From Arcticimaribacter sp965277835 (GTDB taxonomy: Bacteria > Bacteroidota > Bacteroidia > Flavobacteriales > Flavobacteriaceae), in the NCBI GenBank assembly GCA_965277835.1, contig OZ255841.1:868001-932000 (forward strand): a DNA stretch of 64,000 nucleotides, written 5' to 3'. Position 1 is the stretch's first letter; every line of letters starts with the position of its first letter. The translations under genes and the position numbers were made by a program. Below the pieces are notes generated by a model. The model made no database searches, was not told the DNA's origin, and saw only the letters and a program-made list of their open reading frames with translations. Below are positions 30,701 to 34,303 of this stretch, one piece after another.

Positions 30701-31776
30701 TTATCTGTAGAGCTTTGCCATTGATAATTGGTTGTCGAATCTGCCCGAACTGCAACACCATTTATTGTACCTGAAGCTGTTGAAGTAAAAGCAGCATCTC
30801 CTCCAAAACAAGCAGAAACTACACCTGAAATTGTACCCGCATTTAAATCATCTTTTATTAAGCGTATATCTCTCCGAATAGAACATGCACCATTTCTAAC
30901 AATTACTGATGCAGTAACAGTGTTAGTAAAAGCAGCATAAGTATAAGTACTCTGTGCACCTGGCCCCTGAACAGAAACATTATTTATATAAAATTGATAC
31001 GTACCTCCACCTGTAGCGGTAAGTGTTGCCGAATCTCCATCACAAAAAGTATTCCCTGAACTAGAATCGGATGTAAGAGCTACTCCCGCAGTATTTTGAA
31101 CTGTTACTGTAGTTAGATTAGAAATACTTGTACAAGTTACCACATCCACATTGGTTACCACAACTCTATAATATGTTGTTAATGTAGGTATCCATGCTGC
31201 TCCTTGTGGAAAACTAAGTATTGTAGTTGTAGCCCCAGCTATATTAGCCCAAACATTTCTATCATTAGATTGTTGCCACTGATAGGTTATTATATTACCT
31301 GAACCTGTATTTATCAGCACCAAATCGCTTGGCAATGTGCCACAAATAGTTTGAGCTGCATTTGAAATTATTCCTGGGTCAATCCGTGCCTGAACATTAA
31401 CTTCTATTCTAGTAGTTGTACCTAAAGCAGAAGGACCTGTTCCCGTAGCCCTAGCGAAAAACATATCTCCGTTCAGAACATCAGTAGTAGTATATGTTGT
31501 GCTAGCCCCATTTTGAACAGATACTGGAGCTGATACTCCCCGTATTCTAAAAAAGTTATAAGCATATGTACTTGTAGGGGCTCCATTACCAGGAGCAGCA
31601 GTAAAAGTTACAGCGGTATTTTCGCAAATTGTAATTGTAGCAGTCGTTCCGCCTTGTCCAGTAGACAGTGTAGGGTTTATTGTAGCTTGCCCAGAGACAA
31701 ATAAAAAGCCTCCAAAAAATAGAAAAGTTATATATACAAAAAGCCTGTTAAAACAACAACGTCGAAAAGACTGCAT
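9706..31776 (-). CDS. Giant (7,356-residue) SprB-like repeat adhesin with type IX secretion C-terminal domain
   Basis: One uninterrupted frame of 22 kb. Order: signal peptide (positive RRCCFNR, hydrophobic FVYITFLFFGGFLFVSG); an N-terminal domain; eight ~476-residue repeats (about 130-3940), each of five Ig-like modules marked by YQWQQS and a conserved Cys pair; a mixed region (about 3940-4650); thirteen ~101-residue modules (about 4653-5963); about seven SprB-type repeats ending in GxYxxxxxD..GC; a PKD-like domain; and a final ~100 residues with LPNVFTPNNDGVNDSF, VGWDG and YYVYSVEG. That last domain is the gliding-motility-associated C-terminal (CHU_C/TIGR04131) domain used for type IX export. 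The protein is almost certainly cell-surface and probably a gliding or attachment adhesin. Function beyond that is inference. It is coupled to the downstream PorP/SprF gene. Confidence 0.93.
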   Translation of the reverse strand: MQSFRRCCFNRLFVYITFLFFGGFLFVSGQATINPTLSTGQGGTTATITICENTAVTFTAAPGNGAPTSTYAYNFFRIRGVSAPVSVQNGASTTYTTTDVLNGDMFFARATGTGPSALGTTTRIEVNVQARIDPGIISNAAQTICGTLPSDLVLINTGSGNIITYQWQQSNDRNVWANIAGATTTILSFPQGAAWIPTLTTYYRVVVTNVDVVTCTSISNLTTVTVQNTAGVALTSDSSSGNTFCDGDSATLTATGGGTYQFYINNVSVQGPGAQSTYTYAAFTNTVTASVIVRNGACSIRRDIRLIKDDLNAGTISGVVSACFGGDAAFTSTASGTINGVAVRADSTTNYQWQSSTDNSNWNDILQGTTNTSTYTAVGLTQTTYFRRKLVSISNGKSCEVYTNPILVNVAPDLRGATITPPTQTVCIGDTPTMLTVTGGAPSGAGISYQWQQSIDSGGTFTDISGAIGINYTPPSTLTSTTQFRRATQSTRVPSCIEYSTIHVLQVNQITPGVLATSQVATLCEGETPAIITGTAATTGIGTISYQWQQSINNITWADINGATFINYSSGTLTQTTHFRRIDFANYNGSRCSSSTNSIRIAVQARVDPGTISNANQTICGTLPNDMVLTGTGTGGTITYQWQQSTDRSFWANIPGATTTTLSFPSGSPLIPTVTSYYRVVVTNMDTVTCTSISDLATITVQTPSIITLTSSSTSGNSFCDGDTVMLTATGGGTYEFFIDNTSVQGPSTVSTYTHPTALSNSVTATVIVSNSGCSTQTSIRLIKDVLVAGTISGTVSTCFGGNAVFTSLSSGTINGVAVPATSTTNYQWQSSTDNINWRDILQGTTSTSTYTAVGLTQSTYFRRRIVNPSSNIRCDVYSNSFLVTVAPDLRNSGVTSPSQVVCVGDTPTRIIVTGGTGAGGGLSYQWQQSIDLGVTFTDITGATGASYLPPSTLTTSTHFRRATRSTAVPSCMGYSTVHVLQVNRVTPGVLATSQVATLCEGGTPAAITGTAATTGIGTISYQWQQSVNNVNWTDISGAAFINYSPGALTQTTHFRRIDFANYNGSRCSSSTNSIRIAVQARVDPGTISNANQTICGTLPNDMVLTGTGTGGTITYQWQQSTDRNIWANIAVTSTTLSFPQGAAWIPTVTSYYRVVVTNMDTVTCTSISDLATITVQTLSIITLTSSSTSGNSFCDGDTVMLTATGGGTYEFFIDNTSVQGPSRVSTYTHPTALSNSVTATVIVSNSGCSTQTSIRLIKDVLVAGTISGTVSTCFGGNAVFTSLSSGTINGVAVRADSTTNYQWQSSTDNINWRDILQGTTSTSTYTSGGLTQSTYFRRRIVNPSSNIRCDVYSNSFLVTVAPDLRNSGVTSPSQVVCVGDTPTRIIVTGGTGAGGGLSYQWQQSTDLGVTFTDITGATGASYLPPSTLTTSTHFRRATRSTAVPSCMGYSTVHVLQVNRVTPGVLATPQVATLCEGETPAAITGTAATTGIGTISYQWQQSINNITWADISGATFINYSSGTLTQTTHFRRIDFANYNGSRCSSSTNSIRITVQARVDPGTISNANQTICGTLPNDMVLTGTGTGGTITYQWQQSTDRSVWANIAGATTTMLSFPSGSPLIPTVTSYYRVVVTNMDTVTCTSISDLATITVQTPSIITLTSSSTSGNSFCDGDTVMLTATGGGTYEFFIDNTSVQGPSRVSTYTHPTALSNSVTATVIVSNSGCSTQTSIRLIKDVLVAGTISGTVSTCFGGNAVFTSLSSGTINGVAVRADSTTNYQWQSSTDNINWNDILQGTTSTSTYTSVGLTQSTYFRRRIVNPSSNIRCDVYSNPFLVTVAPDLRNSGVTSPSQVVCVGDTPTRITVTGGTGAGAGISYQWQQSIDLGVTFTDITGATGASYLPPSTLTTSTHFRRATQSTRVPSCIGYSTVHVLQVNQVTPGVLATPQVATLCEGGTPAAITGTAATTGIGTISYQWQQSVNNITWTDITGATFINYSPGALTQTTHFRRIDFANYNGSRCSSPTNSIRITVQARFNPGTISNANQTICGTLPNDMVLTGTAATGGTITYQWQQSTDRSVWANIAATSTILSFPQGAAWIPTVTSYYRVMVTSAGVITCTSISDLATITIQTIPRVTLTSSSTSGNSFCDGDTVMLTATGGGTYEFFIDNTSVQGPSTVSTYTHPTALSNSVTATVIIASSGCSTQTSIRLIKDTLVAGVISGTVSTCFGGNAVFTSTASGVINGVAVPATSTTNYQWQSSTDNINWRDIIRGTTSITSTYTAVGLTQSTYFRRRIVNPSSNIRCDVYSNPFLVTVAPDLRNSGVTSPSQVVCVGDTPTRITVTGGTGAGAGISYQWQQSIDLGVTFTDITGATGASYLPPSTLTTSTHFRRATQSTRVPSCMGYSTVHVLQVNQITPGVLATPQVATLCEGGTPAAITGTAATTGIGTISYQWQQSINNITWADISGATFINYSPGALTQTTHFRRVDFANYNGSRCSSPTNSIRITVQARFNPGTISNANQMICGTLPNDMVLTGTAATGGRITYQWQQSTDRNIWADIAVTSTTLSFPQGAAWIPTVTSYYRVMVTSAGVITCTSISDLATITIQTIPTITLTSTSTSGNSFCDGDTVMLTATGGSMYEFFIDNTSVQGPSTVSTYTHPTALSNSVTATVIVTNTRCVTQTSIRLIKDTLVAGVISGTVSTCFGGNAVFTSTASGVINGVAVPATSTTNYQWQSSTDNINWRDITLGLTSTSTYTAVGLTQSTYFRRRIVNPSSNIRCDVYSNPFLVTVAPDLRNSGVTSPSQVVCVGDTPTRLTVTGGVNAGAGISYQWQQSIDSGVTFTDITGATGASYLPPSTLTTSTHFRRATQSTRVPSCIGYSTVHVLQVNQITPGVLATPQVATLCEGGTPATIIGAAATTNIGTISYQWQQSINNFTWTDISGATFINYSPGSLTQTTHFRRIDFTNYNGSRCSSPTNSIRIAVQARVNPGTISNANQTICGTLPNDMVLTGTGTGGTITYQWQQSTDRSVWANIAATSTILSFPQGAAWIPTVTSYYRVVVTNMDTVTCTSISGLATITVQTIPTVTFTSNSTSGNTFCDGETVILTATGGGTYEFFISNILVQASSTANTYTRPTALSNSVTATVIVTNSSCITRREIFLIKEDLDPGVISGTTSTCFGGNAVFTSTASGVINGVAVQATSTTNYRWQSSTDNSNWNDILQGITSTSTYTAVGLTQNTYFRRKLVSISNGKSCEVYTNPILVNVAPDLRGATITPPIQTVCVSDTPTMLTVTGGAPSGAGISYQWQQSINSGATFTDITGAIGVNYTPPALTMTTQFRRATISSISPTSCIEYSTIHVAQVNQIYPGILATSQAATLCEGSTPATLSGTTATSTLGTLTYQWQQSSNNFTWANINGATSVNYSPGSLTQTTYFRRVAFANYNGSRCSSATNSIPIIIQARVNPGTISNGNQIICTALPTDMVLTGTGTGGRITYQWQQSTDRNFWANVPGATTTTLSFPTGSPLIPTVTTYYRVVVTNMDTVTCTSISNLATITVQTIPAVTLTSNSTSGNTFCDGETVMLTAVGGIGMYQFFINNISVQGPSTQMTYTHPVFLSSNATATVIVTNGGCALQREILLTKDDLTPGSVLGATSICFGTDAPTFTSAVAGTINGVQVPANTAINYQWQSSLDNAVWRDISSGTGTSVVYTARGLTQSTYFRRKVINVSNGKSCEVYSNSVLITVAPDLSGATISPANQVVCEGDIPTPLTVTGGTPSGASISYQWQQSTNSGGSFMNITGATGANYAPTALTTNTQFRRATISSIAPVRCIEYSTIHEILVNHIYPGILDTRQSITICHGTNPPTLSVGASGRAATSTIGTLTYQWQQSTNNVNWADITGATSFNYSPGALTQNTYFRRMSFANYNGSRCGDPTNAILITVNNEITPAGVIGTQTICEGTLPTSLRLSGGTSVSRLTYQWQQSTDNIAFTNIANTTSNLDFTANTNYNPSGTTFYRAIITSTTVPACTVTSTAARITVIPQGTITQIAGPGPNVQSVCMGSPIISAVFEYGGGATGLTITPSVPTSGINFVRTGASSYTLMGTPTADIDFTITTVNTAPCFTISTQYRIEIIGVAVMPTTIRKSLNRLEDTVYQQGGVWQNNTLCQDPNTSVITDFYVSPDLTSPVAPTTLPVYDWEIRPGNAGVINSNTGSVTWNPAFSGTATISVRELGCGGNSPWLHTPIYIIPFTTPPTLASSITIPAVVIPSFYTQSGLELGEIPTCQVTPSTRDTKFFSNVVGGHRGIEWSIENVAPGGGISGVTSPGTIGSFSAIVDWNDGFWGSLDIRAQVINCNGSRGVSAIRTINIGQEDATTPTILVDAPTLLPSCPPSGNYQTRFTATAPVSWSLDNSAAGTISPINSTTASLVWNNNFSGQVSLTATSQGNCRTGTTGIIIIVPGRATLDVGPVPALADVTVCQGSLLSGIEYQIGGFPNSANVINLPRGITSTFTATHHIVDIIYSGTTNALNQLYLIQINGQIYEYRTVAVSESAATVVAGLANAINTFPGSSITANIIGGNTLQIRPTVAGVFMRGTVRTIIGAVTVNIRQVARPIRTLTLTGTVTAEPGTYDYTVTTTGGAPNCQQISRIGRITVTGVSTAVLTGTNNDQTICFGQPISTITYTVSNAAFAVANGLPPGVRYDYSVANGLVISGTPSEDVTTTREYVYTVETTNNANGCLPEVSITGTITVEPRSRLTLTSAVTTTNQSICNSGPVSPFVPIVYTLGGDAINYIISSATLPLGLSATFSPTARTVTISGTILETVTTTTVYSYTITTTGNVACTIPTVVTDQITVNPNPIITLTSALGTDNQTDRAALCDGSSIISITYELGGGASNVITNGRFPRGITQIISGTTVVISGTLSAGVTATTTYSYVITTTGNICQPQASVSGEIEVRPRPTIQLTSAVTTTNQTICNSGPVSPFVPIVYALEGDATGYNISSTLPSGITATYDTTNRILTISGTPTAGLVTTTTVYSYTITSTGNIGCIPPAEVMGQITINPNSSLTLTSALGTDDQRGTNAVCDNTAITPIVYELFGTTQIANASGLPPGMAPSVVGTSVTISGVLSTGVTTNTTYSYTITTTGNICQPEVSVSGVIEVLPLKRLERTSPIGTDNQVICNSGSVNPLTPIVYTLDGAATGFNISALPAGITAVLSPTVRTITISGTPTTGLVTTTTVYSYTITTTGASTCGLDIVATGQITIMPNSSLTLTSTLGTDDQRGANAVCDNTAITPIVYELFGATQIVHSGLPPGMAPSVTGTSVTISGVLSTGVEVPTVYSYTITTTGNICQPEVSVSGVIEVLPVKRLERTSPIGTDNQVICNSGLPNALTPIVYTLGGAATGFNISNLPAGITAVLSPTVKTITISGTPTTGLVTTTTIYSYTITTTGISTCGSDIVATGQITIMPNSTIRLVSPAGRDNQSGLDAICDGTAIVPITYELGGGATQIIHSGLPRGVVPSVAGTSVTISGTISAGVTTTTTYSYTITTTGNICQPEVSISGEIEVLPTQMIRLTSPAGTDNSQAICNSGSANPLTPIVYTLGGAATGFNISNLPAGITAVLSPTVRTITISGTPTTGLVTTTTAYSYTITTTGNPTCTPATITGLITIMPNSTIRLASPAGTDNQRGVNAVCDGTAIASITYELGGEATQIVYSGLPRGIAPSVVGTSVTISGTLSAGVTTTTTYSYTITTTGNICQPEVSISGAIEVLPASSIRLTSPASTSRQTICESGSMNPLTPIIYVLGGSATGFTATGLPQGITANLNVATREITISGTPLPGTYTTTRVVLPYIIRTTGGCNSTSISGNITINPLSQLTLTSGVTTNDQRICSRENITPIVYTISGTAANAVLGGLPPGVSASQSGSTITITGAPNVTISTTTAYSYTISTTGSFCAPEAVMRGIIRVDPAVIIDNAYITANDITNLTCVGTRDGSITIPSTPTADFNLRIRGGVSPVTQVDRITLNAQPALGDVYNVIINGITYTHTVIASSFGGATQTTVEVSQALVNEINSATGPRVSFVTAVANTNPTSIRLTADSPGIPFTYSANLSTSITGPASSVPSLTLTNVVSNVTTNYSYNWTGPNGFSSSSLSIGSLEAGTYTLSVGTGGRCISTSSFTVSEPGSLTATTSLCNGGFRVSVSGGRSPYTLRLYNSSNNLISTDITRGIQNYTGLTPGFNYRIEITDPSCAVPTQIAVTIPFEMAFDVSRTVVTPDYCNELPNNIGSGSIQLATTGGSAFTGGSGNFEYSWTSSNGNTFNTRDITGLLPGDYTVTVRDRILGCTGTQNFVIPPIDVLAITAPTVTLNSAGNVELACAGDTTSLQINVAGGSGSYQYSWERNGVTIAGQTTQQLQNIGAGRYTVVVTNVPPPGIDPNNLCRVTRVFNVVSPQPLAVTLNTSRFPVANSCQNALFSMPITISGGTPPYTLNLNSGVKMATTSSPTYIFTDLNPQTIGANLSLSITDASMCSTTATASVNVPISYQFDTVVTDIDCRNNVLGQLKTTVTPSIPASLTLVVQWLSANLNRYSTWNSSQGLITNLTFPGSYRMLITTPDGCELYNQSFNVRDLSGQSLMVNITKEQGLIDCTNTKGRIELEIMQGSPPYTITWERMAPSSTTFVDLPGLSGNAIVTGLDIGTYRATINDASSTSTATICQGKLVTRNIVLKNESFMITDLTTNTLSTTCIQGASGGSVSFKIINTLSNPNNAVATSTFDLDGTLLTLGSGNFTFDAQRRIYTISNIAAGSHVLTIRQGLVAGCVTTENFTIPDNAGAIIYSGEIDYTLGVCSTTMVLSVNASDVTGGVPIVVNNSSTYDYSWRFTPQAIPGQPQGVIQNFVGSSILRANPGSYELTIRDRRGCTNDLANPIVIKITTQASVPFSVTGALTDSNNNKVTNIPDDCVQNSTKGIIGINISGGIRPYEIKWYYRQTAGTQVGGYAELPNFANSTILQNIDPGSYRYVIRSLQASCSLANTDRDQLRYSYLEGVIELPSNPNLYILSGPFIENQDLCQLKPGKITVEVFDNNQSSLTFTYEGVALQLDANQRTPNTYTLILTDPKELGTLRIMNEDGCVIERTIDLKLGDASFKFNSASKSSSNIILARENVTFENTSTLPYSHFEFFYGDNSDSYNSLTPMNTVAGTTTSTTATSTVVTPTGTGVTVNTIPPHKYPSSGTYRAMLRIYNNAGCYNDEIVLISIGQGYSIRLPNVFTPNNDGVNDSFRPIVSGLIKLDFSVFDYSGSLLHAESVQGSPTNLVGLASQSNTMGVVGWDGANANNSPYYVYSVEGTLIDGTTKVERSGTFILLK
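10330..13850 (-). repeat. SprB-type repeat region of the giant adhesin
   Basis: This stretch encodes about seven degenerate modules. Each has a Tyr-Ser-Trp type segment (YSWTSSNG, YNWTGPNG, YSWERNG) followed by a turn and the strand GxYxxxVxD or close variant, often with a following Cys. Examples are EAGTYTLSVGTGGRC near 13.3 kb, LPGDYTVTVRDRILGC near 12.8 kb, FPGSYRMLITTPDGC near 11.95 kb and NPGSYELTIRDRRGC near 11.05 kb. This is the pattern of the SprB repeat found in flavobacterial gliding adhesins. The spacing is irregular and copies differ strongly, unlike the two upstream arrays, which points to an older duplication. Confidence 0.7.
13889..17820 (-). repeat. Thirteen ~302-bp tandem coding repeats (array 2 of the giant adhesin)
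   Basis: Thirteen consecutive modules of about 101 residues. Each opens with a TLTSxxGTDNQ-like strand and a Cys, passes through PIVYxLGGAATG, a GLPxGI turn and TISGT, and closes with TTTxYSYTITTTGN plus a Cys and a short linker ending in P. From the third module on, two types alternate. One starts TDNQxxxNAVCDG/DN with YELGG. The other starts TDNQVICNSGS with PLTPIVYTLGG. The true repeat of the centre is therefore a ~605-bp pair. The best-matching neighbours lie between 14.5 and 16.6 kb. The modules resemble short Ig/cadherin-like beta sandwiches. This is inferred from strand pattern only. Confidence 0.85.
19950..31389 (-). repeat. Eight ~1,428-bp tandem coding repeats (array 1 of the giant adhesin)
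   Basis: Using the codon for Ala in the shared VQAR(V/I/F) motif as a register, the units begin at 31389, 29964, 28536, 27111, 25683, 24252, 22824 and 21399, so they are 475-477 codons long. The last one ends near 19950. Each unit holds five Ig-like modules with distinct openings: GTISNANQTICGTLP, TSGNSFCDGDTVMLT, AGTISGTVSTCFGGNA, SPSQVVCVGDTPT and ATLCEGGTPA. Each module has a Cys near its start and another near its end; most also carry a YQWQ strand. Units 2-7 are nearly identical over long DNA stretches. Units 1 and 8 are clearly more diverged, the usual pattern of an array that expands and homogenises in the middle. Confidence 0.95.
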
Positions 31777-31799
31777 AAGATTTAATACCTTAAGTTATA

Positions 31800-31807
31800 C
31801 AAAGTTA
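31800..31807 (-). promoter_or_regulatory. -7 box (TAACTTTG) of a Bacteroidota-type promoter for the giant adhesin gene
   Basis: On the minus strand TAACTTTG fits the Bacteroidota -7 consensus TAnnTTTG and ends 23 nt before the ATG at 31776, leaving a leader of roughly 15-18 nt with a weak AAGG. I do not find a TTG -33 element at the expected spacing, so the call rests on the -7 box alone. It lies downstream of the terminator-like hairpin at 31946-31987, so transcription independent of the upstream synthase gene is plausible. Confidence 0.4.
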
Positions 31808-31945
31808 TAAATTTTAACAACTTTCTGTTAATTATACCTTAGTTTTTTAACGTAAAAAATCAATTATTAGTATATGTAAAGCCTTTTAAAATATAGTTTT
31901 TATAATATTTTTTATTATAAACCAGACTCTTCAATTTTATAAATT

Positions 31946-31987
31946 CTTTTTTCTTAATTTTTTCATAAGTAAAAATTAAGAAAAAAG
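31946..31987 (-). terminator. Perfect 17-bp inverted repeat with 8-nt loop between the PLP synthase and the giant gene
   Basis: The arms 31946-31962 and 31971-31987 are exact reverse complements (CTTTTTTCTTAATTTTT and its complement) around an 8-nt loop. It lies about 25-66 nt after the stop of the cysteine/cystathionine synthase gene on the minus strand. The position fits a transcription terminator. The stem is almost all A/T and no separate U-tract follows, so it may act instead as an mRNA 3'-end stabiliser or a protein-binding site. Confidence 0.55.
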
Positions 31988-32011
31988 CGGTTAAATATTT
32001 ACGTGAATGTA

Positions 32012-32989
32012 CTACATATAGCCCTTATCCTTCATCCAATCGTCGTTGTACATTTTACCAACATATCTTGAGCCCGAATCGTGAAAAAGGACAACTACTA
32101 CGTCATCTTTTGTGAAATTATTTTTTAACTGAAGTAACCCTTTAATCGCTGCACCAGATGAGTTTCCTGCAAAGACACCTTCTTCTAATGCTAGTTTTCT
32201 TGTATAAACCGCAGCATCTTTATCAGTAACTTTTTCAAAATGATCAATTAAACTAAAATCTACATTTTGGGGAAGGATATCTTCTCCAATTCCTTCGGTT
32301 ACATAAGGATATATCTCATTTTCATCAAAAACACCTGTTTCGTGATACTTCTTAAAAACTGACCCATACGTATCGATTCCCCATATTTTTATATTTGGGT
32401 TCTTCTCTTTAAGAAATTTAGCAATACCCGAAATAGTTCCACCTGTTCCGACACCTACAACAAAATGCGTTATTTTACCGTCGGTTTGTTTCCATACTTC
32501 TGGTCCTGTTTGCTCATAATGTGCTAAAGTGTTCGAAGGATTATCGTATTGATTGACATACCAAGAGTTAGGAGTTTCTTCAGAAATACGTTTAGACGTT
32601 GAATAATACGATTGTGGATCTTCGGGAGCTACATCTGTTGGGCAAACAATTACCTCTGCTCCTAAGCCTTTTAGTATATCAAACTTTTCTTTCGATTGTT
32701 TATCTGTTGATACACAAATTAATTTATACCCTTTTACAATAGCCGCTAATGCAAGCCCCATTCCTGTGTTCCCTGAAGTACCTTCGACAATAGTCCCTCC
32801 TGGTTTTAAACGCCCGTCCTTTTCCGCATCTTCAACCATTTTAATTGCCATACGGTCTTTTATAGAATTACCAGGGTTAAAACTTTCTATCTTTGCCAGA
32901 ACTAAGGCTTCTACTGAATTTGTTATTTTATTTAAGCGAACCAAAGGCGTGTTACCTATCGTTTGCAAAATATTTTCTGCATATTGCAT
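32012..32989 (-). CDS. PLP-dependent cysteine synthase / cystathionine beta-synthase family enzyme
   Basis: A 325-residue fold-type II PLP enzyme. It has the Schiff-base lysine in NPGNSIKDR (Lys44), the substrate loop EGTSGNTG (69-76), the phosphate-binding GVGTGGTISG (179-188) and a catalytic-domain end of FHDSGSRYVGKMYNDDWM. That last block and the EGIGEDILP segment resemble the catalytic domain of cystathionine beta-synthase more than classical CysK. No regulatory CBS domains are attached. It therefore makes either cysteine from O-acetylserine and sulfide or cystathionine from serine and homocysteine. The sequence alone does not decide. It lies 66 bp downstream of the LolC/E-type gene. Confidence 0.9.
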   Translation of the reverse strand: MQYAENILQTIGNTPLVRLNKITNSVEALVLAKIESFNPGNSIKDRMAIKMVEDAEKDGRLKPGGTIVEGTSGNTGMGLALAAIVKGYKLICVSTDKQSKEKFDILKGLGAEVIVCPTDVAPEDPQSYYSTSKRISEETPNSWYVNQYDNPSNTLAHYEQTGPEVWKQTDGKITHFVVGVGTGGTISGIAKFLKEKNPNIKIWGIDTYGSVFKKYHETGVFDENEIYPYVTEGIGEDILPQNVDFSLIDHFEKVTDKDAAVYTRKLALEEGVFAGNSSGAAIKGLLQLKNNFTKDDVVVVLFHDSGSRYVGKMYNDDWMKDKGYM

Positions 32990-33055
32990 AAACGTAAAAT
33001 ATATTGTGCAAATTACATTAATTGAATGGCATAAAGTAAAAAAACAATTAATTTT

Positions 33056-34291
33056 TTATTGAACTCGCATAATCTTCGACGGGTCTATTTTGCTTACCAC
33101 AAAAGAAGGTATCCAAAGCAAAAACAGGCAGATTATAACAATGCCAATATTTAATATTAAAAAATTAGGTAGCGATAATAAAATTGGCACTTCGGAGACA
33201 TAATATGTAATCGGATCGAGAGTAATCCAATTAAATTTTTGTTGCCCAAATAGCAACCCTAAACCAATAACATTTCCAATCACTAATCCTTTAAATATTA
33301 TATAAATTGCATTCCATAAAAACACTTTTTGTATAAGCGTATTTTTAGCGCCCATTGACTTTAATAAACCAATCATTTTTGCTCGTTCTAATATTAAAAT
33401 CAACAATGCTGTGGTCATATTTAACACAGCTACTAAAATCATTAAAAAAAGAATAACTGCAATATTAAAGTCGAACAAAGAAATCCATTCGAATAAACCA
33501 GGGAATATTTGGTCAACAGAAATCACATCAATATGCGGAGGGAGTGCATTGTATATTTTTAAGTTTTGTTGTTCTACATTAGCTCCTTTTTTCAAAAAAA
33601 CCTCAAAACCACCTACCTCATCAGCACTCCAGCGGTTTATTCTTTGAATATGTCTTATGTCTCCTAACAAGTACGTAGAGTCGAAATCTGGAAAACCCGT
33701 CTCATACAAGCCAACTATTTTAAAAACCCTTGTGTTGGGGGTTCCTGTCTTTGAGGCACTTTGAAAATAGGCTGTAATTCGGTCGCCAACCCCTACATTT
33801 AAGCGTTTAGATAATGTTTCTGTAAGAAGAATTTCAGAAGTAAGACTGTCTTTTGTGTTTGGAAACCTCCCAGAAACCATATAAGAACTTAAGTTCTCCC
33901 AGTTATAATCTACCCCTACCCCTTTTACTATAACACCCTCAAAATCAGTTTTAGATTTTACTAAAGCTGCTTTGCTTACAACTCTTTGAATATGTTTGAT
34001 ACTCTCTTTGTCGTTCCAATATTTTTCGTTCAATTCTGATAATTGAATAGGACGTATTGATATTTTAGAATTATTATTTTCAAATGGCGTTATATTGAGA
34101 TCTCCTGTAAAAACTACAGTTTTATTTTTAATTTCTTCTTTAAGTCCTAACCCAGTAGCAACAGCAATTAACATCGTTACTATACCCAAAGCAATTGAAA
34201 TAATTGCAATTTTTATAATTTGACTTGATGTACTACCTTTATTTGTACCTTGAGTGCGCATTCGATGCGCTAAAAACAATTCGAAATTCAA
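33056..34291 (-). CDS. LolC/LolE-type ABC transporter permease (FtsX/MacB fold)
   Basis: A 411-residue permease with one N-terminal transmembrane segment (about 27-52), a large periplasmic domain (about 55-265) and three C-terminal segments near 270-297, 325-350 and 375-400, the last followed by the KIDPSKIMRVQ end. This is the topology of LolC/LolE, which with the LolD ATPase release outer-membrane lipoproteins from the inner membrane. The opening MNFELFLAHR and the block ALLILILERAKMIGLLKSMGA are characteristic. No ATPase gene is adjacent. Its ATG is only 12 bp from the ATG of the divergent NamZ-type gene, so both leaders or promoters must overlap the neighbour's coding region. Confidence 0.88.
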   Translation of the reverse strand: MNFELFLAHRMRTQGTNKGSTSSQIIKIAIISIALGIVTMLIAVATGLGLKEEIKNKTVVFTGDLNITPFENNNSKISIRPIQLSELNEKYWNDKESIKHIQRVVSKAALVKSKTDFEGVIVKGVGVDYNWENLSSYMVSGRFPNTKDSLTSEILLTETLSKRLNVGVGDRITAYFQSASKTGTPNTRVFKIVGLYETGFPDFDSTYLLGDIRHIQRINRWSADEVGGFEVFLKKGANVEQQNLKIYNALPPHIDVISVDQIFPGLFEWISLFDFNIAVILFLMILVAVLNMTTALLILILERAKMIGLLKSMGAKNTLIQKVFLWNAIYIIFKGLVIGNVIGLGLLFGQQKFNWITLDPITYYVSEVPILLSLPNFLILNIGIVIICLFLLWIPSFVVSKIDPSKIMRVQ

Positions 34292-34303
34292 ATTTATACT
34301 TCT

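Noticed and set aside
9706..31776. Dense periodic repeats that could be taken for a CRISPR array or satellite DNA
   Set aside because: The repeats are in frame, of 300 bp or 1.4 kb, and the period is a multiple of three codons in one open frame with a signal peptide and export domain. There are no 20-50 bp direct repeats with spacers.
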